Below, piece by piece: positions 23,725 to 31,819 of a stretch of DNA of 39,081 bases. Under the pieces are notes generated by a model. The model worked only from the letters and a program-made list of their open reading frames with translations, searched no databases and was not told the DNA's origin. The DNA lies in contig MGTY01000052.1 of assembly GCA_001799695.1 (NCBI GenBank), positions 1 to 39,081 on the forward strand, given 5' to 3'. The stretch's first letter is position 1, and each line of letters starts with the position of its first letter. A program made the position numbers and the translations under genes. The stretch is from Elusimicrobia bacterium GWA2_69_24. Its GTDB lineage: Bacteria; Elusimicrobiota; Elusimicrobia; UBA1565.

Positions 23725-25671
23725 ATGAGCGCGTTCACCCCTCTAGCCGCTCTGTTCTTCTGTCTCTGCGCGCTGACTTCCCCCGCGCGCGCCCAGTCCG
23801 ATCCCTCCGCCGGCAAGACCATCAGGATCGATCCCATCATCATCAGTACCGGGGCGATCGACGCGAGCCGGGAGGCCGCGCTCAAGGTCCTGCTCGCCAA
23901 GTTCAAGCCGAACGCGGAGCTGGTCTCCCTGCTGGCCAAGCTCGGCTACAGGTTCGACAAGGAGTTCCACGTCGTCCAGGTGAAGTCCGGGGTGCGCATC
24001 TCGCCCTTCCTGCTGCTGCGCGCCGGCCTCGAGCTGACCCTGGAGGGAAAGCTCGTGGACGCCGCCACGAGCGAGCCCGTAGACCCGGTGCTGCTGCCCA
24101 AGATCCTGGAAGGCCTGCTGGGCTTCGCGCAGGTGGCCAAGCACGACCCCAAGCTCGTGGGTCTCACCCTCCAGAAATGGGGCGTGCCGCAGGTGCACGA
24201 CGGCATCCACCTCTTCAACCCGGACGGCACGGCGACCTATTACGGCCTCATGCTCTACGAGGGCCTCTACAAGTTCCCGGACCGGGTCAACAAGCTGAGC
24301 GGGGAGCGGCTCTCCAAGTCGCTTTCCCTTTTTGGAGACGCCTACAAGCAGGCTTTCGGCGAGAACTCCCCCGAGGTGGCGCAGGCGGACCTGCAGCGGG
24401 CCTGGAGCATGCTCTCCTGGGCGGAGCGCAAGGCCGGCGAGACCCCGGTCCCCATCAAGACCTATCCCGACGCCAACGCCTCCTTGAAGAAGTACCTGGA
24501 ACTCGTGGCCAAGGGCTACGTCGCGGCGCCCGAGGATTCCAAGGAGCGGGAGCAGTACCAGGAATCCCTGGAGAGCCTGGTCATGCTCGGGGGCTACCGG
24601 TACTACCCCCAGATGTTCCTGGATCCGTCCCAGGCCCCACCGGAGCTCATGCCGGAATTCGTGCCCCACGGCATGCTGCCCAAGCTCCTGCGGGTCATCG
24701 ACCGGCTGCACGGCAGCCCGATGACCCCGGAACAGCAGGAGGCCTTCATCAAGTCCTTCCCCATGGGGGATACGGTCTGGCGTGCGCAGGCCCAGGAGCT
24801 CTGGCGGCAGGGGCTGACCGGCAAGAACGTCAAGGTGGCGGTGGTGGACTCGGGGGTCGCCCCGCATCCGGACGTGGAGGAAGCCGTCGGGGTGCGCAGG
24901 AACTTCACGAACCAGAAGGGGATAGGCGCTTATGGCGCGCATGCGATGCACGTGGCCGGGATCATCCACGCCCTGGCTCCCGACGCGACCATCAATTCCT
25001 ACAAGGGGATCGAGGAGGGCGGGCCGCAGGAGAACGAGCGCAAGAAGGTCTCCGAGGAGACCGTGATCGAGGCCAGGATCATGAAGGCCATCGACGCGGC
25101 CGTGGCCGACGGCAACGACATCATCAACTTGAGCCTCGCGGGCAAGGGCATACCGGGGGGGGCTCTGGCCCAGAAGGTGGAGGAGTACGCGAAGAAGGGC
25201 GTCATCTTCGTGGTGGCCGCGGGCAACGAGGGGAGCGACGGGGTGGCTTCGCCCTCCATCGCGGCGTCGGCGCTCACGGTCGGCTCGCTGGATGCCAACG
25301 GGCGCCTGTCCACCTTCAGTTCCTACGGCGAAGTCTGGGACCCGACCCGTTTGAGCTACGCCGTCAAGTCGATCTTCATGGTGCCCGGCGAGAACGTGAA
25401 TTCCACCACCTTGGGCGGGTACGACCGGGATTCCGGGACTTCAATGGCGGCGCCGAACCTGGCCGGCAGCGTGGCTCAACTCGTCCAGTACGTCCGCGGC
25501 GTCAACGCCAAGATCAGCCCCATCGAGATGAGCCGGCAGATCCAGGAGGCGCTCTCAGCCTCGGCCAGGCCCATGCCCCGCAACGAGCTGCCGCCCGACG
25601 TAGCGCCGGAGCAGGACTTCCTGATAGTGGACCCCACAGCCGCCTACCGCCGCCTCCGCCCCAAGAGCTGA
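23725..25671 (+). CDS. Secreted subtilisin-family (S8) serine protease
   Basis: 648 residues from ATG 23725, which gives a clean signal peptide ending ARAQS (an AxA cleavage site at about residue 23). Residues about 25–350 form a long, unrecognised N-terminal region, perhaps a propeptide and helical domain. The protease domain has Asp375 (VAVVDSG), His406 (AHAMHVAG), the oxyanion Asn501 (VAAGNEG) and Ser573 (SGTSMAAP). The usual HGTHVAG is altered to HAMHVAG, but the first His is kept. It should act in the periplasm or outside the cell. A hairpin repeat begins directly after the stop. The neighbouring propeller, M29-like and MA-like genes form a loose peptidase-rich block. Confidence 0.93.
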   Translation: MSAFTPLAALFFCLCALTSPARAQSDPSAGKTIRIDPIIISTGAIDASREAALKVLLAKFKPNAELVSLLAKLGYRFDKEFHVVQVKSGVRISPFLLLRAGLELTLEGKLVDAATSEPVDPVLLPKILEGLLGFAQVAKHDPKLVGLTLQKWGVPQVHDGIHLFNPDGTATYYGLMLYEGLYKFPDRVNKLSGERLSKSLSLFGDAYKQAFGENSPEVAQADLQRAWSMLSWAERKAGETPVPIKTYPDANASLKKYLELVAKGYVAAPEDSKEREQYQESLESLVMLGGYRYYPQMFLDPSQAPPELMPEFVPHGMLPKLLRVIDRLHGSPMTPEQQEAFIKSFPMGDTVWRAQAQELWRQGLTGKNVKVAVVDSGVAPHPDVEEAVGVRRNFTNQKGIGAYGAHAMHVAGIIHALAPDATINSYKGIEEGGPQENERKKVSEETVIEARIMKAIDAAVADGNDIINLSLAGKGIPGGALAQKVEEYAKKGVIFVVAAGNEGSDGVASPSIAASALTVGSLDANGRLSTFSSYGEVWDPTRLSYAVKSIFMVPGENVNSTTLGGYDRDSGTSMAAPNLAGSVAQLVQYVRGVNAKISPIEMSRQIQEALSASARPMPRNELPPDVAPEQDFLIVDPTAAYRRLRPKS

Positions 25672-25710
25672 TCCCCCACCCTGCCCTCCCCCACGAAGCG
25701 GGGGAGGGAA
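25672..25710. repeat. GC-rich hairpin repeat after the subtilase gene
   Basis: CCCTCCCCC (25684–25692) pairs with GGGGGAGGG (25700–25708). Read on the minus strand it continues as GGGTGGGGGA, matching the units at 17865–17956. It begins at the stop codon. It may stabilise or end the mRNA, but no T-run follows. Confidence 0.8.
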
Positions 25711-25741
25711 CTGAGAGGGCACCTCGATCGTACTTGTTTGG

Positions 25742-27760
25742 GTGCCTCTCTGCTATTTCCACAGGCCGCTGTTCCTCCTCCTCTGTGCCTTCGCCGCGCT
25801 CCTGACGGCCTTGCGGGCCGCCGGGTGGTTCGCGGTCCGCCCGCCGCCGCGCCTGAGGCCTTTCGCCAACCTGCCCTGGGTGCAGGCGGAAGGGACGGTG
25901 GCCAGCGGCTTCAACCCCAAGCGGCCGGGGGTGCGTTATTGGCTCACGGTGGATCGCGTCCAGCACGTCGTGGACGGCCCCGTCCGCGTGCTGGCCTACC
26001 TGGACCCGCGCCTGCCGGCCGTGCCCCGGCTGAGGCCGGGACAGCGCGTCCTCGTGGAGGGGAGGCTTCGTCTGCCGCGCTGGCCCCGCAACCCCGGGGA
26101 GTTCGACGAAGAGGACTTCCTGGAGGACGGAGGGGCCGCCTTCGTGCTCCATGGCCGGAAGCTGTCCATCCTGGACCGGCCGGTGCCGCTATTGTGGAAG
26201 CCCTGGAGCTGGGGAGAGGCTTTCCACCGGTCGATCCAGGATTATCTGGGGAAGCGCTTTCCCGGGGAAGGCGGCATCGTACTCCAGGGGGTCATCTTGG
26301 GGACCATGGATCCGCTCGCCATGGAGTGGCGCCGCATCTTCCAGACGGCCGGGGTCATGCACATGCTGACCCCTTCCGGGGACAAGGTGACCCTGGTCAT
26401 GGGCTGGACCTTCCTCGCGGGCTCCTGCCTCGGCGTCCCGGTGCTGGCGCGGATGCTGGCGGCGGCCGCGGCCGGAGGGTTCTTCCTCCTGGTCGTGGGG
26501 ACGGAGCCCTCCTACACCCGGGCCTGGATGATGGCGCTCGGGGTGTTCTGGGCCTGGGAGCGAGGTCGGGTCTCCGGCGGCTTCCAAGCCTGGACCCTCG
26601 CGGCCCTGGCGACCTTGGCGCTCGACCCGCGCTCCCTCTTCGCCGCCGGCTTCCAGCTCACCTACCTCGCGATGTTCGGCCTGCTCATGGTCCTGCCCTC
26701 CTGGGTCCCTCCGATATCCTGGCCCGCTCCTCTGCGGCTGGCCGCGCAGCTCGCCGGAGTGGGGGTCGTGGTGCAGATGATGGTCTGGCCCGCGTTCGCG
26801 AACTATTTCGGGTGCAGCTCCCTGGTAGGGTTCCTGGTGAACATGCTGCTCGTGCCGGCCTCGCATCTGATGATGGGGGTCGGGCTCGCGGCCTGGGCCT
26901 GCGCCACGGGCTCAGCCGGCCTCCTCGAGCGGCCTTTGGCCTGGGCTGCCGGAGGCCTGGCGGAGCTCTTCGCGGCCCTGTGCCGTCGGGCGGCCTGCCT
27001 GCCGTGGGCGGCCGTGACCCTGCGCGCCATGACCCCCGCGGAGATCGCGGCCTATTATCTCGCGGCCTTCGGGGTACTGACCCTGCCGCGGCGGCGGACC
27101 GCCGCCGTCTTCCTGGCCGCCGGGGCGTGCCTCTGGGCGGGAGGCTGGCTGTGGGGCCGCTGGGGGCCGCAGAGGGTGCGCGTCCTCTGCTTGAGCGCGC
27201 CCAAGGCCAGCGCCGCGCTCGTGACCCTGCCCGGGGAGCGGCACATCCTCATCGACGCCGGCGTCGCGCCGGCGGCCCTGCGCGACATCTTCCGTTTCCT
27301 GGGGGTGCGGCGGCTGGAGTCGGTCTGGATCACCGGCCCGGACCCGTCCCGATGGAAAGGGGTCGCGGGACTGCCCCGCTTCGCTTCGGTCGGGGAGATC
27401 CGCGTCGCCGGGGGGGATAGTCCGGACCGGCGCTGGCCCCGCGCCCTGGCGGCGCTGCGCGCGGAGGGGATCCCCCTGCGCCGCCTCGCGGACCCCGCTC
27501 CGGGCGGCGAAGGGGCGGTCCTCCTGCGGCACGGCCGGGTCCTGTTCTCCTGGAGCGCCGGAGGGCTTACGGTCCGTGATGGCCGCGGCGGGGCATATTG
27601 TATAATGCGATTCCCGTCGGGAACGGCTCCCGGGGAATGCCCCGCATCCCGATCGTTCGCCCTCGTCCGGGAAGGGGCGGTGCAGGTGGTCTCCAATGGC
27701 AAAACGATCTCTATCACGACGCAAAGAGAGCGCCGTGCGCACGGTCCTCCTGTTCTATAA
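25742..27760 (+). CDS. comEC: ComEC/Rec2-family DNA-uptake channel, degenerate C terminus
   Basis: 672 residues from GTG 25742, the first start in the frame, giving an N-terminal hydrophobic helix. Residues about 40–140 form the OB-like domain (WVQAEGTV … GQRVLVEGRLRLP). Residues about 170–460 form the multi-helix competence domain, with MHMLTPSGDKVTLV where family members usually read HLLAISGLHV. The C-terminal region (about 480–672) resembles the metallo-beta-lactamase-like domain (HILIDAG … LESVWITGPDPSRWKG). The usual TH-x-D-x-DH metal motif is gone, so any nuclease activity is doubtful. ComEC carries single-stranded DNA across the inner membrane. The gene overlaps nadK by 65 bases. Confidence 0.88.
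   Translation: MPLCYFHRPLFLLLCAFAALLTALRAAGWFAVRPPPRLRPFANLPWVQAEGTVASGFNPKRPGVRYWLTVDRVQHVVDGPVRVLAYLDPRLPAVPRLRPGQRVLVEGRLRLPRWPRNPGEFDEEDFLEDGGAAFVLHGRKLSILDRPVPLLWKPWSWGEAFHRSIQDYLGKRFPGEGGIVLQGVILGTMDPLAMEWRRIFQTAGVMHMLTPSGDKVTLVMGWTFLAGSCLGVPVLARMLAAAAAGGFFLLVVGTEPSYTRAWMMALGVFWAWERGRVSGGFQAWTLAALATLALDPRSLFAAGFQLTYLAMFGLLMVLPSWVPPISWPAPLRLAAQLAGVGVVVQMMVWPAFANYFGCSSLVGFLVNMLLVPASHLMMGVGLAAWACATGSAGLLERPLAWAAGGLAELFAALCRRAACLPWAAVTLRAMTPAEIAAYYLAAFGVLTLPRRRTAAVFLAAGACLWAGGWLWGRWGPQRVRVLCLSAPKASAALVTLPGERHILIDAGVAPAALRDIFRFLGVRRLESVWITGPDPSRWKGVAGLPRFASVGEIRVAGGDSPDRRWPRALAALRAEGIPLRRLADPAPGGEGAVLLRHGRVLFSWSAGGLTVRDGRGGAYCIMRFPSGTAPGECPASRSFALVREGAVQVVSNGKTISITTQRERRAHGPPVL
27601..27606 (+). 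promoter_or_regulatory. Possible internal -10 box for nadK
   Basis: A perfect TATAAT in an AT-rich patch inside GC-rich comEC, 89 bases before the nadK ATG. No convincing -35 box is at the right distance, so this is weak. Confidence 0.25.
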
Positions 27761-28574
27761 CCAGGACAAGCGCGAGTCGCTGCGCGCGCTCCGGGAGGTG
27801 CGGGTCCTCCTCTCCCGGGCGGGCGTCGCGGTGCGCTCGGCCCCCCGGCGGGGGATGGACGCGAGCGCGGAGGGCAGCGACCTCGCGGTGGTGCTGGGCG
27901 GGGACGGGACCATGCTCCGCGCGGCCCGCGCCCTGGCGGGCCGCCGCGTCCCCCTGCTCGGGGTCAATACGGGCGGACTGGGGTTCCTCAGCGCGGTCGA
28001 CCTGCCCGGGTTCCGCCGCCAGCTCGGGGACATCCTGCGCGGGGAGTTCGTCCTGACGCCGCGCTCCATGCTGTCCGCGGCGGTGCTGCGGCGGGGCAAG
28101 ACCGTGTTCGGCCCCCATCCCGCGCTCAACGACTGCGTCATCCATTCCAGCCACCACGCGCGGCCGGTGCTGCTGGAGATCTCCTACGCCGGAGAGCCGG
28201 TCAGCTCCTGCTTCGGGGACGGGCTCATCGTCTCCACGCCGACCGGGTCCACGGCCTACGCCCTGGCGGTGGGCGGCCCCGTGGTGATGCCGGACCTGGA
28301 CGCCTTCCTCCTGGCGCCCATCTCCTCGCATTCCCTGACCCAGCGTCCCCTGGTGGCCGCGGCGCACAGCAGCGTCTCCGTGCGCCTGGCTCTGCGCAAT
28401 CCGCAGGACCGGGCGCGGGCCCTAGTCTCCCTTGATGGGCAGATGGAATGGCCCCTCCAGGTGGGCGACGTCGTGGAGGTGGGCCGGGGCTCGTGCACCG
28501 TGGACTTCCTGATGCCTCCGGGACACTCGCACTTCGAACTGCTGCGCACCAAGCTCAAATGGGGGAAGCGTTGA
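27696..28574 (+). CDS. nadK: NAD kinase
   Basis: 292 residues from ATG 27696, with AGGTGG six bases upstream; a GTG at 27735 (…RTVLLFYNQ) is an alternative start that would reduce the comEC overlap. NadK phosphorylates NAD+ to NADP+ with ATP or polyphosphate. Signature motifs are LGGDGTML, NTGGLGFLS, LNDCVIHSS (the NE/D-type motif), STPTGSTAYALAVGGP and the late SLDGQ. Length matches bacterial NadK. The gene is packed between comEC and recN with overlaps on both sides, so it is co-transcribed. The nadK–recN neighbourhood is common in bacteria. Confidence 0.95.
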   Translation: MAKRSLSRRKESAVRTVLLFYNQDKRESLRALREVRVLLSRAGVAVRSAPRRGMDASAEGSDLAVVLGGDGTMLRAARALAGRRVPLLGVNTGGLGFLSAVDLPGFRRQLGDILRGEFVLTPRSMLSAAVLRRGKTVFGPHPALNDCVIHSSHHARPVLLEISYAGEPVSSCFGDGLIVSTPTGSTAYALAVGGPVVMPDLDAFLLAPISSHSLTQRPLVAAAHSSVSVRLALRNPQDRARALVSLDGQMEWPLQVGDVVEVGRGSCTVDFLMPPGHSHFELLRTKLKWGKR

Positions 28575-30247
28575 AGGCCCCGGCGAACCCCCCGGCGCTG
28601 CTCAAGCTCCACATCCGCAACTTCGCGGTCATCGACGCGGTGGAGCTGGAGTTCCCGGGAGGGCTCACGGTTCTCACCGGCGAGACCGGGGCGGGAAAAT
28701 CCATGCTCATCGAGGCCCTGGGCTTCCTGCTCGGGGGCCGGGGCTCGGCGGCGTGGATCCGCAGCGGAGCGGCCAAGCTGGAAGTCCGGGGGGAGTTCTC
28801 CGCCGCGGGCCTGAGCCGGGCCGACCGTGCCGAGCTGGGACTCTCCGGGGAGCGCTTCACGGCGCGCCGCGAGCTCGACGCGGGAGGCAAGTCCCGCGCC
28901 TTCCTGGACGGAGCTCCGACGACCGCCGCCCTCCTGGCGCGCCTCGGCGACCGCATCGTGGATTTTCACGGCCAGCACGAACACCAGAGCCTGCTGCGCC
29001 CTTCCGTCCAGCTGGAGCTCCTGGACTCCTTCGGGGGCCTCGGCGCCCGGCGGACGGCCGCGGGCGCGGCCTTCGCCCGCTGGCGGGAGGCCGGCGCCCG
29101 CATCGAAGCCCTGCGCATGAGCACGGACGAGCGCCTGCGGCGCATCGACCTCTACGGTTTTCAGGTCCAGGAGATCTCCGAGGTGGAGCCCCGTCCCGGG
29201 GAGGAGGAGGAGCTCGCCGCGGAACTGCCCCGCATCAAGAACGCGGAGAAGCTCCGCTCTCTGCTCGAGGCGGCTTATGGGGAGCTCTATGAGCGCGAGG
29301 GCTCGGCCGAGGAGAGCCTGCGCCGGGCGGAGCGCGCGGTCGCGGCCATGGCCCAGCACGATCCCGCCTTGTCGGCGTCGCTCGCGCGGCTGTCCGCCGC
29401 GCGGGAGGCCGTTGAGGAGACGGCTTCCGAGCTCTCCCGCTACCGGGACGGCCTGGGCATGGACCCCGAACGCGTGGACGAACTGCTGGGCCGGCAGGAC
29501 CGGATCGCGCGGCTCAAGAAGAAGTACGGCGACTCGGTGGCTGAGATACTGGACTACCGCGACCGCATCCGGGCGGAGCTGGACGCGTTGGAGCGGCACG
29601 AGGAGCGCGCGGAGGAGCTGGCGCGCGAACGCCAGGCCGCGGAAGAGGCCCTGCGCGGGCTCTGCGAGGAACTCCACGGCTCCCGGATGCGCGCGGCGCA
29701 GTCCCTTTCCAAGAAGGCGATGGCGCAGCTGCGGGACCTGGGCATGGCGTCGGCGTCTTTGTCCGTGTCGGTCGAGATGGAGGAGGGGCAGTACGGGAGC
29801 TCGGGAGCCGACCGGGTCGAGTTTTTGATCGCCGCGAACCCGGGGGAGCCGGCCCGGCCCCTGCGCGAGATCGCCTCGGGCGGCGAGCTCTCGCGCGTGA
29901 TGCTGGCCCTCAAGACCGTGCTCGCGGGACAGGACTCGGTGGGCCTGCTGGTGTTCGACGAGGTGGACGCCGGGGTGGGGGCCGCGGTGGGCCGGGCCGT
30001 GGGCGCGAAGCTGGGGGAGGTCGGGCGGGCGCGCCAGGTGTTCTGCGTCACGCATCTGCCCCAAGTGGCCTGTTTCGCGGCGAATCATTTCCACGTTTCC
30101 AAGGGCGTCGCGGGGGGGCGGACTTCCGTCCGGGTCGAGCGTCTGGAAGGGAAGCGCCGCCTGGAGACCATTGCCGCGATGTTGGGAGGCCGACAGGTGA
30201 CGGAGACCAGCCTGCGGCACGCTAAAGAACTTCTGGAGTCAGCATGA
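28559..30247 (+). CDS. recN: DNA repair ATPase RecN
   Basis: 562 residues from ATG 28559, overlapping nadK by 16 bases; a TTG at 28571 with GGGGGAAG just upstream is an equally possible start. This SMC-like protein acts early in double-strand break repair. It has Walker A GETGAGKS (41–48), a D-loop/FHGQHEHQ motif, long coiled-coil arms (about 170–380), the ABC signature SGGELSRVMLALK, Walker B LLVFDEVDAGVG and a His switch in CVTHLPQVA. Length matches E. coli RecN (553). It overlaps gltX by 4 bases. Confidence 0.96.
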   Translation: MGEALKAPANPPALLKLHIRNFAVIDAVELEFPGGLTVLTGETGAGKSMLIEALGFLLGGRGSAAWIRSGAAKLEVRGEFSAAGLSRADRAELGLSGERFTARRELDAGGKSRAFLDGAPTTAALLARLGDRIVDFHGQHEHQSLLRPSVQLELLDSFGGLGARRTAAGAAFARWREAGARIEALRMSTDERLRRIDLYGFQVQEISEVEPRPGEEEELAAELPRIKNAEKLRSLLEAAYGELYEREGSAEESLRRAERAVAAMAQHDPALSASLARLSAAREAVEETASELSRYRDGLGMDPERVDELLGRQDRIARLKKKYGDSVAEILDYRDRIRAELDALERHEERAEELARERQAAEEALRGLCEELHGSRMRAAQSLSKKAMAQLRDLGMASASLSVSVEMEEGQYGSSGADRVEFLIAANPGEPARPLREIASGGELSRVMLALKTVLAGQDSVGLLVFDEVDAGVGAAVGRAVGAKLGEVGRARQVFCVTHLPQVACFAANHFHVSKGVAGGRTSVRVERLEGKRRLETIAAMLGGRQVTETSLRHAKELLESA

Positions 30248-31719
30248 ACGATAAGATCCGGGTCCGATTCGCTCCGTCGCCGACGGGCTACCTCCACATC
30301 GGAGGCGCCCGGACCGCGCTGTTCAACTGGCTCTATGCCCGCGGGCAGCAGGGCACCTTCATCCTGCGCATCGAGGACACCGACGAGCTCCGGTCCACGC
30401 CGGATTCCGTGGAAGCCATCCTGGGCTCCATGCGCTGGTTGGGGCTGGATTGGGACGAGGGGCCCGCCGAGCTCGGGCCGGACGGGCGCTACCTGACCAA
30501 GGGCGACAGCGGCCCGTATTTCCAGATGGAGCGCCAGGAGCTGTACCGCAAGCACGTGGACGCGCTGGTGGCCGAGGGGAAGGCCTACCGCTGCTACTGC
30601 ACCAAGGAGGAGCTGGACGCGGCCCGGGCCGAGGCCCAGGCCGCCAAGCGTCTGCCCCGCTACAGCGGGCGCTGCCGGTCCTTGAGCGACGCCCAGGGCC
30701 AGGCCTTCGCGGCGGAGGGCCGCCGCCCCTCCGTGCGCCTGCGCATGCCCGACGACGGGGCCACGGTCGTGCCGGACCGCATTCGCGGCGAAGTGTCCTT
30801 CGAAAACGCGGTCCTGCAGGATTTCGTGATCCAGAAGATGACCGGCGGACCGACCTACAACTTCGCCTGCGTGATCGACGACCACGCGATGCGGATCTCG
30901 CACGTGATCCGGGGGGACGAGCACCTGTCGAACACCCCCCTCCAGCTGCGCCTCTACGAGGCGCTGGGCTGGGCGCCGCCCATCTTCGCGCATCTCTCCA
31001 TGATCCTGGGACCGGACGGGACCAAGCTCTCCAAGCGGCACGGGGCCACCTCGGTGCTGGAGTACCGCAGCCAGGGCTTCCTCCCCGACGCCATGCGCAA
31101 CTATCTGGCGCTTCTGGGCTGGTCGAACCCGGAGTCGCAGCAGCTCTTCGACGGGGACGAACTCTTCCAGAAATTCAGCGTGGAGGGCTGCCAGAAGAAC
31201 CCGGCGACCTTCGACCCCGTGAAGCTGCAGTGGATGAACGGGGAGTACATCCGCAAGCGCACCGGCGAGCAGCTCTTCGCCGACGCCCTGCCCTTCCTGG
31301 AGCAGGCCGGCTTCGGGGACGTCGCCCGCGCCGACATGCTGCCGACTGTGGCGCTGGAGCGGGAGAAATACAAGCTCCTCACCGATGTGCCCGGGCGCGT
31401 GGACTACTTCTTCCGAGACGTGGTCTATCAGCCGGAGGCCGTGGAGAAGGTCCTGCGCAAGGAAGGCGTGGACGGGATCCTGGGCGGCCTCGCCGGGATC
31501 CTGGAGGCCTCCGCCGCCTTCGACGCCAAGACCCTGGAGGAGCGCATCCGCGGCTTCTGCTCCGAGAAGGGGCTCAAGCCCAACAAGGTCTTCCATCCCA
31601 TCCGGGTCGCCGTCTCCGGGCGCACAGACGGGGCGACCCTGTTCGGGATGCTGGAACTCCTGGGCCGGGAGAAGGTCCTCGCCCGAATCCGGACTGCGCG
31701 TCAGCTGCTGAAGCCCTGA
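30244..31719 (+). CDS. gltX: Glutamyl-tRNA synthetase
   Basis: 491 residues from ATG 30244, overlapping the recN stop as ATGA, with GGAG eight bases upstream. This class I synthetase charges tRNA-Glu. It has the HIGH-type motif HIGG at residues 18–21, RIEDTD, the CYCTKEEL zinc-region segment, the tRNA-binding VIRGDEHLSNT and the KMSKS-type KLSKR at 261–265. The C-terminal anticodon-binding helices are full length. It is essential and presumably carried by the comEC–nadK–recN transcript. Whether it is discriminating or also charges tRNA-Gln cannot be read here. Confidence 0.97.
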   Translation: MNDKIRVRFAPSPTGYLHIGGARTALFNWLYARGQQGTFILRIEDTDELRSTPDSVEAILGSMRWLGLDWDEGPAELGPDGRYLTKGDSGPYFQMERQELYRKHVDALVAEGKAYRCYCTKEELDAARAEAQAAKRLPRYSGRCRSLSDAQGQAFAAEGRRPSVRLRMPDDGATVVPDRIRGEVSFENAVLQDFVIQKMTGGPTYNFACVIDDHAMRISHVIRGDEHLSNTPLQLRLYEALGWAPPIFAHLSMILGPDGTKLSKRHGATSVLEYRSQGFLPDAMRNYLALLGWSNPESQQLFDGDELFQKFSVEGCQKNPATFDPVKLQWMNGEYIRKRTGEQLFADALPFLEQAGFGDVARADMLPTVALEREKYKLLTDVPGRVDYFFRDVVYQPEAVEKVLRKEGVDGILGGLAGILEASAAFDAKTLEERIRGFCSEKGLKPNKVFHPIRVAVSGRTDGATLFGMLELLGREKVLARIRTARQLLKP

Positions 31720-31730
31720 ACACGGCATAA

Positions 31731-31772
31731 TGCCCCACCCGCTACTCGCCCCTCCCGCGGGGAGGGGCGAGT
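31731..31772. repeat. GC-rich hairpin after gltX
   Basis: Perfect 13-base arms (31744–31756 with 31760–31772) around a GCG loop, flanked by CCCCACCC. On the minus strand this gives a hairpin followed by GGGTGGGG, the same design as the other GC-rich repeats. It lacks a T-run but could still end the gltX transcript. Confidence 0.75.
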
Positions 31773-31783
31773 GATTCCTCGTC

Positions 31784-31812
31784 TTGAAAATGTAACAGCA
31801 AGGGGGCACACT
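31784..31812 (+). promoter_or_regulatory. Weak candidate promoter for the GYF-like gene
   Basis: TTGAAA (31784–31789), a 17-base spacer and a poor -10 box CACACT (31807–31812), with ATG seven bases later. The leaderless-like spacing repeats what is seen at 20520–20557, but the -10 box is weak. Confidence 0.3.
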
Positions 31813-31819
31813 AGGGGGG

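Noticed and set aside
31744..31772. Classical intrinsic terminator after gltX
   Set aside because: Strong hairpin but no following T-run; listed as a repeat instead.
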